64,000 nucleotides of DNA from Paenibacillus glucanolyticus NBRC 15330. Its GTDB lineage: Bacteria; Bacillota; Bacilli; Paenibacillales; Paenibacillaceae. Every line of letters starts with the position of its first letter. Position 1 is the stretch's first letter. The notes under the pieces are model-generated. The model had not been told where the DNA came from. It was given only the letters and a program-made list of their open reading frames with translations, and searched no databases. Of the stretch, positions 8,064-16,374 are shown one piece after another. The translations under genes and the position numbers were made by a program. The stretch spans positions 124,001 through 188,000 of the forward strand of contig NZ_BIMC01000003.1 in NCBI RefSeq assembly GCF_004000885.1. Direction: 5' to 3'.

Positions 8064-9059
8064 ATGGATGAGCGATTGAAATATGCACCCTGCGGTTATG
8101 TCTCCATAACCCAGCAAGGCATCGTAAGAGAGGTGAACCAAACCTTCCTTCATATGATGGGATACCTTGAAGAAGACGTGGTGCAGAAGCATTTTGAAGC
8201 GATGATGTCGACGGCAAACAAGCTGATATTCCACTCCTATTTCTATCCGCATATCCATCTTGACGGACATGTGGAAGAGCTGTTTATCCGTTTAAAGAAC
8301 AGTCGGGGCGATTCTGTTCCCTTCATATTGAATGGTCGACGGTTTGAGCGGGAAGGCGAAGAATGGCTGGACTGCGTACTGGTGCAGATGGGAAGGCGCA
8401 TTGATTATGAGATGGAGCTGAGGACGGCCAAGAGGCAGATTGAGGAAGCGTATTGGGAGAAGGATCGGGCGCTTGGCGAGCTGAAGCATATTCATATGGA
8501 GATTGAACGGAAGCAGACGGAGCTGATGGAGATTAATGCGGTCTTGGTCGAATTGTCGAATACGGACAAGCTGACAGGACTGAAGAACCGCAGGTTCTTT
8601 CAAGAGCAGCTCGAAGAGCAGCTGAGACTTTACAACCAATCAGGACGTCCATTTTCCTTGTTCCTCATCGACATCGATTATTTCAAGCGCGTGAACGACA
8701 CATGGGGACATGCGGTGGGAGATGAGGTTCTGGTTGATGTAGCGGGTATACTGAAATCCTGTGCACGTGAAGGAGATGTCGTGGCCCGTTATGGCGGGGA
8801 AGAGTTCGTGATGATTCTGCCGGGGCTGGATGTGGCGGAAGCAAGGGAGATTGCGGAGCAGTTCAGGCGCGCAGTCAATGATGCCATCTGGACAACAGGC
8901 AGCATTACTATCAGCATCGGCATGATCACAGCGACGCCGGAGGACCATGAGGCGGCACTCCTGCAAAAAGCGGATCAGGCTCTGTATGCCTCCAAGCAAA
9001 ACGGCAGAAACCAGGTCACCCATCATGTGGATTTGAAGCTTCCCGGGTATTCGCACTAA
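8064..9059 (+). CDS. PAS-GGDEF diguanylate cyclase, partner of RsbQ-like protein
   Basis: The 331-residue cytosolic protein has a PAS domain (about 5-115), a coiled-coil linker (about 110-165) and a GGDEF domain (about 165-325). The active-site motif is GGEEF at 244-248, and the product-inhibition site RxxD is present as REGD at 235-238, five residues before it, so an active and feedback-inhibited cyclase making c-di-GMP is expected. The N-terminus (APCGYVSITQQGIVREVN) is PAS-like, as in RsbP, where RsbQ signals through the PAS domain. Cotranscription with the RsbQ-like gene is inferred from the 51-base gap. The ribosome site before the ATG is weak (AAGGA 15 bases upstream). Domain calls are secure; coupling to RsbQ is inference. 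Confidence 0.9.
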   Translation: MDERLKYAPCGYVSITQQGIVREVNQTFLHMMGYLEEDVVQKHFEAMMSTANKLIFHSYFYPHIHLDGHVEELFIRLKNSRGDSVPFILNGRRFEREGEEWLDCVLVQMGRRIDYEMELRTAKRQIEEAYWEKDRALGELKHIHMEIERKQTELMEINAVLVELSNTDKLTGLKNRRFFQEQLEEQLRLYNQSGRPFSLFLIDIDYFKRVNDTWGHAVGDEVLVDVAGILKSCAREGDVVARYGGEEFVMILPGLDVAEAREIAEQFRRAVNDAIWTTGSITISIGMITATPEDHEAALLQKADQALYASKQNGRNQVTHHVDLKLPGYSH

Positions 9060-9085
9060 TAATGACGATTGTTTTGATTGCTACA

Positions 9086-9133
9086 AAAAGCCATAACCCA
9101 GGTGAGCTAAGGCTCGCATGGTTATGGCTTTTC
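9086..9133. terminator. Bidirectional terminator between convergent genes
   Basis: AAAAGCCATAACC at 9086-9098 pairs with GGTTATGGCTTTT at 9120-9132, giving T-runs on both strands. It can end the PAS-GGDEF gene and the catalase-type gene. Confidence 0.8.
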
Positions 9134-9267
9134 AGGTTTATCCGAGTATTTCAGGTGGGTGTCGTCTCACACGCTTCATCATGCTTCGCCAAGTGGCGAG
9201 CAGCCAGAGACTTCGTCCCTCAGGACAGACGTTTACCGGGCAAGGCGGACCCCAAACACCGCTTGAA

Positions 9268-10233
9268 TTACTGTCCGGCACTGCGCCGGTTGTACGAGTC
9301 GGTGTACGTGCTGTGCCGGAAGTGCAGAATCGGGTCATCGGACAGCGCCATGCCCTCCGCCATGACCGTGGGGTCCATGAGCAGCCCCTCGGGCTCCTCG
9401 ATGATGTCGGTGACGTAGAGATGGCCAAGGATGACTCGTTTACGGTCGTCCGGCCATGCGCGGGTAGGATCATCTGTGGGATCGCCGGCTTCCCCGAAAA
9501 TGGCATCCAGCTGGAATACAGCTGGTGCTGTCTCAAGGCGAAGGTGCAGCTCGTCCATCAGATAATCCTCTGGCTGCTGTGCGGCATCCTTGATAGACAG
9601 CGTCTCCACACCGCCTTCCGGCAGCCATTCGAATTTCACGGGCCGGGCATTTCCCTGCGAGTCGAGGAACAAGTAGGCATGGATGCAATAATAATGACAG
9701 GCAGCATAGCTGGCCGGCGGCTTTAGAAGTTTTACAGCCAGAAGGCTTTCTTTGCTCTCCGAGAAATGGATGATGATCTCTCGAATCAGATCTATCGGTC
9801 CCCGCTCGCCTTCCCGAGTCTCGTTAACGGTCTTCATGATGTCAAGAAACGATTCGGGTGTACGGGCAAAAAAGACCGGCACCGTGGCCCCTACCAAGTA
9901 AGTAACATCGCCCCCAGGCAGGGTGAATTGGACGGCCATCCCTTTGGCCGGAGATAACAGGTCAGCCATGGCCGGGTTGGTTGAAACGCCGGAGAAGCGG
10001 ACGATTGCGGGCGTCTCCGCCTGTTCCTGCATATGAGGGGCCGTGGTAAAGGCTGCGCCCAGGCCGCTCGACCGGAAGCTGGCACGGCAGCAGAATCCCT
10101 TGGCATGCGCCCGGCGGTAGCCGGGATGCACGCCGGACAGATCCTCAAGGGCATTCACCGTTTGCGACGTGATATCGGATGGAGCAGAATCCGGAACCGG
10201 ATGAGTACGGCCAGACTGCGCGTCTGTCATCAT
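9268..10233 (-). CDS. Catalase-related peroxidase (small SrpA-like catalase)
   Basis: The 321-residue protein is a short catalase-fold heme peroxidase, about two-thirds the size of a full catalase. Visible features are HAKGFCCRASF near residue 43 (distal His), RFSGVSTNPA near 79 and the C-terminal RHSTYTDSYNRR, which places the heme-ligand Tyr in an R-x3-Y motif. Such enzymes lack the tetramer-building ends of classical catalases and use peroxides to oxidise substrates. No signal peptide is seen, so it is likely cytosolic. GAGGAGG stands 5 bases before the first of two ATG codons. It follows the CdsA-like gene by 76 bases on the same strand; joint transcription is possible. The substrate is unknown. 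Confidence 0.85.
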   Translation of the reverse strand: MMTDAQSGRTHPVPDSAPSDITSQTVNALEDLSGVHPGYRRAHAKGFCCRASFRSSGLGAAFTTAPHMQEQAETPAIVRFSGVSTNPAMADLLSPAKGMAVQFTLPGGDVTYLVGATVPVFFARTPESFLDIMKTVNETREGERGPIDLIREIIIHFSESKESLLAVKLLKPPASYAACHYYCIHAYLFLDSQGNARPVKFEWLPEGGVETLSIKDAAQQPEDYLMDELHLRLETAPAVFQLDAIFGEAGDPTDDPTRAWPDDRKRVILGHLYVTDIIEEPEGLLMDPTVMAEGMALSDDPILHFRHSTYTDSYNRRSAGQ

Positions 10234-10309
10234 CTCTTCCTCCTCGCGTTGTCATTAATTACCACGAGAGTGTGCCCCATTAACTTGTTTTTTATGAGAG
10301 TAGGGGAAT

Positions 10310-11224
10310 CTACATGAATTCGTAGAAGTAACGAATGAAATGAAAAAAGATCGGCGAGGTGTAGGTCAGGCTGTCCACCCGGCTTAAGTAGCTTTTCTTC
10401 AACGCATCGAACCGTCCATCGTCGCCGATTAATAGATCCCGCTTCAGCACCGATACCGTCAAGCTGCCGAAGAAGCCGCTGAGGCTGATCAGCATGCCGG
10501 ATAAGAGGGCGAAGGTCGGGCTGAGCGGCGTCAGATAGGGGTAGATGAGGTAGGCGCATCCTGTTGTTGCAAGAAACGCACAGGCAAAGCCTTCCCAAGT
10601 CAGGTTGGGGTTCGATGTTGGCACGATTCTGCGTCTGCCAAAATAGAGGGAAGCGATGGTGTGCGCCACATCGTTGAGCTGTGTTAATACAACGAGAAAC
10701 AGCACGAGTCCTGCTCCATACTGGGGCGACGCAAATTGGAAGTAGGCCAGGTGGCTGAGCCCGAACACCATCAGCATCAGACCCCACTGGGTCGAGCTGA
10801 CGCTGCGCATGAACCCGACGGTGCCTTTGTTGATCAATCGCGGGAGCGGCAGCACCAGGAATACATAAATCGGTATGAATACAATAAACATGCCGTACCA
10901 TTCGATATAGATCCAGTAGAACTGGACAGGTATGGTTAAATACGCCCACAGGAACAGTCGGCGGTCGGCTTTTCTTGTTTTGATCATGGAGAAATACTCT
11001 TTGAGCGTAAAGAAAGTAAGCACCATCAGGGATAGCAGAGAAACGACGGGATTCAGAAACGTCGCCAGGCAGAAGATGACCAGCATGCCCCACCAGGTTT
11101 TGATGCGGAATCCTACATCGGTATAATCGATATTCGGCTGCGTCTTGCTCATCACATAATAGAGGAGCTGAATGACCGACAGGACGGAGAATATCAGGAT
11201 TAAGGTTAGTATCGAGCTTTCCAT
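10310..11224 (-). CDS. CdsA-family phosphatidate cytidylyltransferase-like membrane protein
   Basis: The 304-residue protein has about eight membrane segments and ends with the CDP-alcohol synthase signature: SVLKRDLLIGDDGRF followed by LSRVDSLTYTSP near residues 260-290, matching the S-x-x-K-R-x(4)-D plus RxDSL pattern of CdsA. CdsA makes CDP-diacylglycerol from phosphatidate and CTP at the membrane. The usual GHGG segment between the two halves of the signature is replaced by a KKSYL-type sequence, so this is a divergent copy like E. coli YnbB rather than the housekeeping enzyme. It is divergent from the 11332 gene. Family call good; role in lipid synthesis uncertain. Confidence 0.8.
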   Translation of the reverse strand: MESSILTLILIFSVLSVIQLLYYVMSKTQPNIDYTDVGFRIKTWWGMLVIFCLATFLNPVVSLLSLMVLTFFTLKEYFSMIKTRKADRRLFLWAYLTIPVQFYWIYIEWYGMFIVFIPIYVFLVLPLPRLINKGTVGFMRSVSSTQWGLMLMVFGLSHLAYFQFASPQYGAGLVLFLVVLTQLNDVAHTIASLYFGRRRIVPTSNPNLTWEGFACAFLATTGCAYLIYPYLTPLSPTFALLSGMLISLSGFFGSLTVSVLKRDLLIGDDGRFDALKKSYLSRVDSLTYTSPIFFHFIRYFYEFM

Positions 11225-11331
11225 ATGCCTATCATCACCAACTTGTCACGGGTAGGATTTTTCGTTCTGCTGCAGGAATCATATGTTATTATGAAGGAAT
11301 AACTCCAAATTGATAAGGGGAAATTTCGTAA

Positions 11332-11868
11332 ATGGTAGACGATCGCTCGGTCTTTATACTGCTTACCAATACCGGAACGCTCTTTACAAAAGTCATTCAG
11401 GGCTATACGAGAGCACCTTACAATCATGCTTCGATCTCCTTTAACCGGGAGCTGTCGGAGTTATATAGCTTCGGAAGAAAGAATCCGAACAACCCGCTGA
11501 ACGGCGGGTTTGTGAAGGAGGATCTGAGGACGGGAACGTTCAGCAAGTACCCCAATACGACATGTGTCATCTATGAGCTTCGGGTGTCTGAACGCGACAT
11601 CGAGAAAATGAAGCGGGTCTTGCAGGCCTTCATCCGAAAGGACAAAAAATACTTTTATAATATATTGGGTGTGCTGGGCATCGCGCTCAAGGAACCGATT
11701 GAGTTCAGCAATTCCTACTTCTGCTCGCAATTTGTGGCAGAGATTCTGCACCGATCCGGCGTCAGGCTGTGGGATAAGCTGCCTGCCCTGGTAACGCCGG
11801 ACGATTTTCGCCAAAGCGAGCGCCTGAACTTGATATATGAAGGAAAGCTAAGCGAGTACGAGGCTTGA
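11332..11868 (+). CDS. Permuted NlpC/P60 (YiiX/YebB-like) cysteine hydrolase
   Basis: The 178-residue protein resembles circularly permuted papain-fold NlpC/P60 enzymes: the His block YNHASIS lies early (residues 30-36) and the Cys block SNSYFCSQFVAEIL lies late (about 125-138), the reverse of the classical order. Members act on amide or thioester bonds in lipids, peptides or cell-wall fragments. There is no signal peptide. AAGGGG lies 10 bases before the ATG. The gene is directly followed by a methyltransferase remnant that is open in the same frame after the stop codon. Substrate unknown. Confidence 0.7.
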   Translation: MVDDRSVFILLTNTGTLFTKVIQGYTRAPYNHASISFNRELSELYSFGRKNPNNPLNGGFVKEDLRTGTFSKYPNTTCVIYELRVSERDIEKMKRVLQAFIRKDKKYFYNILGVLGIALKEPIEFSNSYFCSQFVAEILHRSGVRLWDKLPALVTPDDFRQSERLNLIYEGKLSEYEA

Positions 11869-11880
11869 ACTTGGCGGCAA

Positions 11881-12042
11881 GTGCGCGGCCGCTTGCAATC
11901 CTCCTCCTACGCTCCCCTACCCGGGCATCCGAATTACGAACCGATGATGAAGGAACTGCGCAGTAGTATATTTGATCGAAATGAGCAGGAGGGCCACGTG
12001 TTTTTTGATTATGAGACGAGGGTGTATTGGGGAGAGGTTTAA
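11881..12042 (+). pseudogene. 3' remnant of a SAM-dependent methyltransferase gene
   Basis: An open stretch of 53 codons with no usable ribosome site reads as the C-terminus of a class I methyltransferase: SSSYAPLPGHPNYEPMMKEL, then IFDRN, then FDYETRVYWGEV and stop. The SSSYAPxxGHPNYExMMxEL and YETRVYYG pattern is typical of the last 50 residues of such enzymes in Bacillales. The SAM-binding core is absent; directly upstream is the stop codon of the NlpC/P60-like gene. This looks like a deletion that removed the 5' part. Confidence rests on motif memory rather than alignment. Confidence 0.6.
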
Positions 12043-12123
12043 CAGAGTTTATTGTTTAAGCGCCGCTCGCCCGGGGTACTGGTACTACGAGTGCACCGAT
12101 GAACTAAAAAGGAGCGGATGATC

Positions 12124-12624
12124 ATGGAAGTCCATGTCAGATCTTTTTTCGTGAACGATGATGGAGAGGTCCCTAACAATCCTGAGCTGCCCGTCATTGT
12201 ATACAATGGCGTGTTCGCGGATGACCCGAGCGGGCTGGAGGCAGCCTTTAACCGGCATCAATGGAGCGGCAGCTGGGCAGGCGGCGTATATGATTATCAT
12301 CATTATCACAGCAACACGCACGAAGTTCTGGGCGTGAGGTCCGGAAGCGCGACCGTCCTCGTGGGCGGTGACGCAGGGGAGAGGCTGGAGATTTCTTCAG
12401 GCGATGTGATTGTGCTGCCAGCAGGTACTGCACATATGAAGCTGAGCAGCAGCCCTGATTTTGAAGTGATTGGTGCTTATCCCGAAGGGAACACGCCGAA
12501 TCTGAGGGAGCGGAATCCGACGGATCGCGCGCAGGCCATCCACGAAATCAGAAGTGTCCCCGTCCCGGATACCGACCCGGTATTTGGCAAGGAAGGACCG
12601 CTGCTGCATAAATGGGTGAAATGA
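12124..12624 (+). CDS. Cupin domain protein (YjlB-like)
   Basis: The 166-residue product carries a cupin barrel: HYHSNTHEVLGVRSGSATV gives the first metal-binding motif (His/His/Glu) and GDVIVLPAGTAHMKL the second (about residues 55-110). The N-terminus (PNNPELPVIVYNGV) matches the YjlB group of Bacillus. Cupins bind a metal and serve as dioxygenases, isomerases or storage proteins; no reaction can be named here. Two ATGs are in frame; 12124 is preferred over 12118 because AAGGAG is 9 bases before it. A strong terminator follows at 12664. Confidence 0.82.
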   Translation: MEVHVRSFFVNDDGEVPNNPELPVIVYNGVFADDPSGLEAAFNRHQWSGSWAGGVYDYHHYHSNTHEVLGVRSGSATVLVGGDAGERLEISSGDVIVLPAGTAHMKLSSSPDFEVIGAYPEGNTPNLRERNPTDRAQAIHEIRSVPVPDTDPVFGKEGPLLHKWVK

Positions 12625-12663
12625 TAAGATCGATAACCGCCGTATGGGAAGTAAAGAGATCGG

Positions 12664-12718
12664 GAGGCCGGCACTAAGACTGCGCATGCTGCGCAGGGCA
12701 GGTGCGGCCTCTTTTTTT
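12664..12718 (+). terminator. Rho-independent terminator of the cupin gene
   Basis: GAGGCCGGCAC at 12664-12674 pairs with GTGCGGCCTC at 12702-12711 around an inner TGCGCA/TGCGCA stem, followed by seven T. Confidence 0.85.
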
Positions 12719-12815
12719 ATATACAGGAAATTGTAATGGAACTTGGCCCATGCTATCTTAAATAATGGAAGGTTTGGGTACATGGTTTTCAATTCTGCTA
12801 GTGGAGGTGCGGTAT

Positions 12816-13832
12816 ATGAAAGCGCTTTTTATTGGAGGGACCGGAACGATCAGCTCGGCAATCACGAAGCAGCTGCTGGAACAGGGGTGTGAGCTCTATC
12901 TGTTGAACCGGGGGAATCGAAATGACGCGCTGCCGGAGGGAGCGCATGTGCTGCAAGCTGATATTCATGATGAGGATCATGTGGCACAGCTCGTTTCGGA
13001 CCTGCATTTTGACGTGGTGGCTGATTTCATCGCCTTTGAACCAGCCCATCTGGAGAGGGATTACCGCCTGTTTGAAGAGCGAACCAAGCAGTTCATTTTT
13101 ATCAGCTCGGCTTCAGCCTATCAAACGCCTTTGTCCGATTATCGCATTACCGAGGGCACGCCATTATCGAATCCGTATTGGGAATATTCCCGTAATAAAA
13201 TAGCATGTGAAGACTATCTGATGAAGCAGTACCGCGAGACAGGCTTTCCGGTTACGATCGTTAGACCGAGCCATACGTATGATGAACGCTCGATACCGCT
13301 TGGTGTTCATGGCAGCAAGGGGAGCTGGCAGGTCGTGAAGCGGATGCTGGAGAATAAACCCGTTATTATTCATGGAGATGGAACATCCCTGTGGACGTTG
13401 ACGCACAACAGCGATTTTGCCAAAGGCTTCATCGGCCTGATGGGCAACATTCATGCCATTGGGGAGTCGGTGCACATTACGTCGGATGAGTCGCTCACCT
13501 GGAATCAGATTTACGGAATCATTGCGGATGCGCTTGGCGTACAGCTGAATGCGGTCCATGTGTCTTCCGAGTTCCTGGATGCCACCAGCACGCAGGATTT
13601 CCGCGGCTCGTTATGGGGTGATAAAGCCAACAGCGTTGTGTTTGATAACAGCAAGCTGAAACGGCTGGCTCCTGACTTCGTGGCAGCCATTCGCGCGGAT
13701 CAGGGTATCAAGCAGACGGTGCGCCATATTCTGTCCCATCCGGAGCTGCAGCGGGAGGACGCGGAGTTTGATGAATGGTGTGACAAGGTGATCTCCGCAT
13801 TGGAGAAAGCGAAGTCCCTTGTCAACGAATAG
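12816..13832 (+). CDS. NAD-dependent epimerase/dehydratase family protein (extended SDR)
   Basis: The 338-residue enzyme starts with a Rossmann fold (MKALFIGGTGTISSAIT, Gly-x-x-Gly-x-x-x-S type) and has the S...YxxxK catalytic pair at FISSASAYQ near 108 and YWEYSRNKIACE near 138. It belongs to extended SDRs that act on nucleotide sugars or similar substrates, with a C-terminal substrate domain (TSDESLTWNQIYGIIADALG). ATG 12816 is chosen over an upstream in-frame start because GGAGGTG lies about 8 bases before it. It is monocistronic with its own terminator. Specific substrate unknown. Confidence 0.82.
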   Translation: MKALFIGGTGTISSAITKQLLEQGCELYLLNRGNRNDALPEGAHVLQADIHDEDHVAQLVSDLHFDVVADFIAFEPAHLERDYRLFEERTKQFIFISSASAYQTPLSDYRITEGTPLSNPYWEYSRNKIACEDYLMKQYRETGFPVTIVRPSHTYDERSIPLGVHGSKGSWQVVKRMLENKPVIIHGDGTSLWTLTHNSDFAKGFIGLMGNIHAIGESVHITSDESLTWNQIYGIIADALGVQLNAVHVSSEFLDATSTQDFRGSLWGDKANSVVFDNSKLKRLAPDFVAAIRADQGIKQTVRHILSHPELQREDAEFDEWCDKVISALEKAKSLVNE

Positions 13833-13840
13833 TGTTATCA

Positions 13841-13872
13841 AGGGCACCCCGACCGAGGGGTGTCCTTTTTTT
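13841..13872 (+). terminator. Rho-independent terminator of the SDR gene
   Basis: AGGGCACCCC at 13841-13850 pairs with GGGGTGTCCT at 13857-13866 and is followed by a T-run. Confidence 0.88.
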
Positions 13873-13963
13873 GCGGATTTCCGTTAAGCCTTTTATAAAA
13901 GAAGGAATATGTTAGAATGGTACGATATGTTGAAACATAAACAGAACGGGAGAATATGAAATC

Positions 13964-14305
13964 ATGTCGAATTTGCCGAATTGTCCGAAATGTAACTCAG
14001 AATATACGTATGAAGACGGGAATCTTCTGGTTTGCCCTGAATGTGCCCATGAATGGACCCTGGAGTCTGAAGCGGAGCATGACCAAGAGGCCAGGATCGT
14101 GAAAGACGCGAACGGAAATGTCCTGGTCGACGGTGACTCCGTAACGGTGATCAAAGATCTGAAAGTAAAGGGCAGCTCCTCCGTACTGAAAATAGGCACC
14201 AAGGTGAAAAATATCCGTCTGGTTGACGGCGATCACGATATCGATTGCAAAATCGACGGATTTGGCGCGATGAAATTGAAATCGGAATTTGTGAAAAAGA
14301 TTTAA
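13964..14305 (+). CDS. yjdM: YjdM family zinc-ribbon protein (formerly PhnA)
   Basis: The 113-residue protein begins with a zinc ribbon, CPKC at 8-11 and CPEC at about 27-30, followed by the compact beta domain of YjdM/PhnA ([20 protein letters not shown], then [18 protein letters not shown]). Length and order match the family exactly. The PhnA name came from E. coli phosphonate loci, but no phosphonatase activity should be assumed; the family function is unsettled. The TauE/SafE gene starts 35 bases after its stop, so the two are likely cotranscribed. Confidence 0.93.
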   Translation: MSNLPNCPKCNSEYTYEDGNLLVCPECAHEWTLESEAEHDQEARIVKDANGNVLVDGDSVTVIKDLKVKGSSSVLKIGTKVKNIRLVDGDHDIDCKIDGFGAMKLKSEFVKKI

Positions 14306-14340
14306 ATTGTGCCCGCAGTCGTGAAGAAAGCAGGTGTAAC

Positions 14341-15054
14341 GTGGATATTGTTCTGTTCGTGTTCATTATACTTGTGGCATCCATACTCCAGACCAGCACC
14401 GGGTTCGGGTTCTCCATCCTGGCGACTCCGTTTCTGCTGCTGCTATTCCAGCCGGCTGAAGCGATTCAGATCAACCTGGTTCTATCCCTTGTGATTTCAG
14501 CTGCGCTGATCGCCAAGATTCGCAAGGATATCGACTATGGCATCTTAAAAAGATTGGTCATCGGAAGCGCAGCCGGTCTGCCTGCAGGGATCATCGTGTT
14601 CTCGCTCATCGATATCGATGCTTTGAAATTAGGCGTGAGCCTCATCATTCTGGCCCTAACCGCGCTGCTGATGCTGAAGTTTAGAATCCGCCAGAACCGG
14701 GGCAGAGATTTGGCAGTGGGAGGACTATCGGGCTCTCTGACAACCAGTATTGGTATGCCAGGCCCGCCGTTACTGTTATATTTCTCCGGCACGGATACGC
14801 AGAAGGCCAAGCTTCGAGGGACAACCCTGGCCTTCTATTTGTTCATATATTCGCTCAGCCTGATCATTCAGGTGACGGTGGCGGGAACGAGCAAGACGGT
14901 CTGGATGTCCAGCGGAATCGCACTTCCCTTGGTCTTCGCCGGGCTGTTCATCGGACAACGTTTATTCAACGTCATTAACCAGCGGGTGTTTCAAATCTTC
15001 ACCTACATCATCTTAATCTTTACGGGTGTGTACATGCTGATCGAGAGCCTGTAA
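14341..15054 (+). CDS. TauE/SafE family sulfite or anion exporter-like permease
   Basis: The 237-residue membrane protein has seven to eight hydrophobic segments and the repeated TauE/SafE motif: TSTGFGFSILATPFLLLL near the N-terminus and TSIGMPGPPLLLYFSG in the middle. Family members export sulfite, sulfonates or other small organic anions. The frame is open back to 14245, inside yjdM, but GTG at 14341 is chosen since AGGTG precedes it and the first membrane helix starts there. It converges on the GH8 gene with only 7 bases between the stops. Confidence 0.82.
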   Translation: MDIVLFVFIILVASILQTSTGFGFSILATPFLLLLFQPAEAIQINLVLSLVISAALIAKIRKDIDYGILKRLVIGSAAGLPAGIIVFSLIDIDALKLGVSLIILALTALLMLKFRIRQNRGRDLAVGGLSGSLTTSIGMPGPPLLLYFSGTDTQKAKLRGTTLAFYLFIYSLSLIIQVTVAGTSKTVWMSSGIALPLVFAGLFIGQRLFNVINQRVFQIFTYIILIFTGVYMLIESL

Positions 15055-15061
15055 TGAAGAG

Positions 15062-16177
15062 TTATCGTGCCGTGTTCTTCAGCATCGCCTCTGCGAGCAG
15101 GGGAAACAGGTTATCAAAAGCATGCGTATTGCCGTCAAATACATAACCTCCCGGATAAGCGGGATCTTGGCCCCGGAATTGGGTCATACGATCGTATAAT
15201 TGCTGTGCCCAAGGGAGGTCATCCGTTTTCAGCGCGAGAATTATGGCCAGAGCGTATACAGCAGGGGACTCATAAGCCGCGTCCGGCTTGCGGGTCTCCC
15301 GGTGGTAGCGGCCAACCAGCTGTCCGTTCTGCTGAAACTCTTCCTTGAGGAAAGGTATAAGCTTCCTCGGTGGATGGTTCATCTCCGCCAGGTGAATGCC
15401 AACGATCAGCTGGTCAATCAGATTGACCGAGGTGTCGTATTCATATTGGCCGGAGCCGATCTGAAAAGTCTTGGGATAGAAGACGCCGTCATTCGGCATA
15501 TGGAACAGCAGGTCTTGGTATCGTGCATAATCCTGGCTGGACAGAATTCCGATCTGCTCCATCTCCCGCAGTGCGGATATATCTGCATAGACCAGGCTTA
15601 ACACGGCTGGCGATTCATTCCGCTCAAAATCATGATAATCCACCAAATATCCTTTGGTTTGAGAGGAGGCCTGCAATGTCGACCCGATCCTTTTTGCCAA
15701 TGGAAGATAGGACTCGTTGTTGTCCCACAGTCTGGATGCCTTCAGCAAGGCGTCCAGGATTCGCAGATCATCGCCCAGCGCATTCGTGGTTACGTCGGAT
15801 CGTCCGTCCGGTCTAAGCTTCCACCGGATATAGGTCTCCTTGTTCTGGTGAAGGAAATAAGTTGTAAGTAGTTGAACGCTCTCATCGAACCTTGCCTGAT
15901 CACCGGATAGGATGGCGTACTGCATCCAGAGCCCGAGTGACTCGGATAACGCTTCTCTGCCTGCAACGATATCCGGGTGCTCTGAAGGAGCCGGCTTGAG
16001 ATAGGTAGCCAGCGTACCGTTATCGTTCCGCATATGTTCTTCGATAAACGCAGCGGTCATGTCGGGGTTCTCCCTGTTCTGAAGGATGGAATAAGTTATA
16101 AAAAAGATGCCGGTAAAAGCAAGGGTGGCGGTGATTGCAAGAATGGTTTTCTTGCGGGTCGAAAATCGCTTTGTCAT
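15062..16177 (-). CDS. Membrane-anchored glycoside hydrolase family 8 (YdaJ/BcsZ-like)
   Basis: The 371-residue protein has one N-terminal membrane segment (11-31) and a GH8 (alpha/alpha)6 barrel. Signature elements are NDNGTLATYL near 51, SESLGLWMQYA with the likely acid Glu79, and GDDLRILDAL with Asp136/137. GH8 enzymes cleave beta-1,4 glycans (cellulose, chitosan); members occur in polysaccharide secretion loci, e.g. BcsZ and B. subtilis YdaJ of the c-di-GMP-responsive yda operon. GAGGTGA stands 5 bases before the ATG. The gene follows the polysaccharide deacetylase on the same strand but behind a strong terminator, so it likely has its own promoter. Substrate inferred only by family. Confidence 0.82.
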   Translation of the reverse strand: MTKRFSTRKKTILAITATLAFTGIFFITYSILQNRENPDMTAAFIEEHMRNDNGTLATYLKPAPSEHPDIVAGREALSESLGLWMQYAILSGDQARFDESVQLLTTYFLHQNKETYIRWKLRPDGRSDVTTNALGDDLRILDALLKASRLWDNNESYLPLAKRIGSTLQASSQTKGYLVDYHDFERNESPAVLSLVYADISALREMEQIGILSSQDYARYQDLLFHMPNDGVFYPKTFQIGSGQYEYDTSVNLIDQLIVGIHLAEMNHPPRKLIPFLKEEFQQNGQLVGRYHRETRKPDAAYESPAVYALAIILALKTDDLPWAQQLYDRMTQFRGQDPAYPGGYVFDGNTHAFDNLFPLLAEAMLKNTAR

Positions 16178-16297
16178 AGGTTCACCTCGAACATACTATT
16201 CTACACTTGCGTGCCAATGCCTTTAAGAAGAGCTGGGGATGGCTGCATACAGCCTTTTTTTGATTATAGCTTTGTTGATTATAAGCTTTGTTATACC

Positions 16298-16354
16298 CCA
16301 AAAAGGGCTGTACCCTGGATGTTTGAAGTACAAAACATCCAGGGTACAGCCCTT
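16298..16354 (-). terminator. Strong terminator of the deacetylase gene (minus strand)
   Basis: A perfect 22-base inverted repeat, 16303-16324 against 16333-16354, with an 8-base loop. On the minus strand the stem is followed by a T-run (A-run 16300-16304 on plus). It lies 20 bases after the deacetylase stop and separates that gene from GH8. Confidence 0.88.
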
Positions 16355-16374
16355 ATGTATAAGCATAGGATCGG

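Noticed and set aside
16239-16261. Small plus-strand hairpin GGCTG-CATA-CAGCC with T-run
   Set aside because: No plus-strand gene lies before it; a 5-base stem with T-run can arise by chance.
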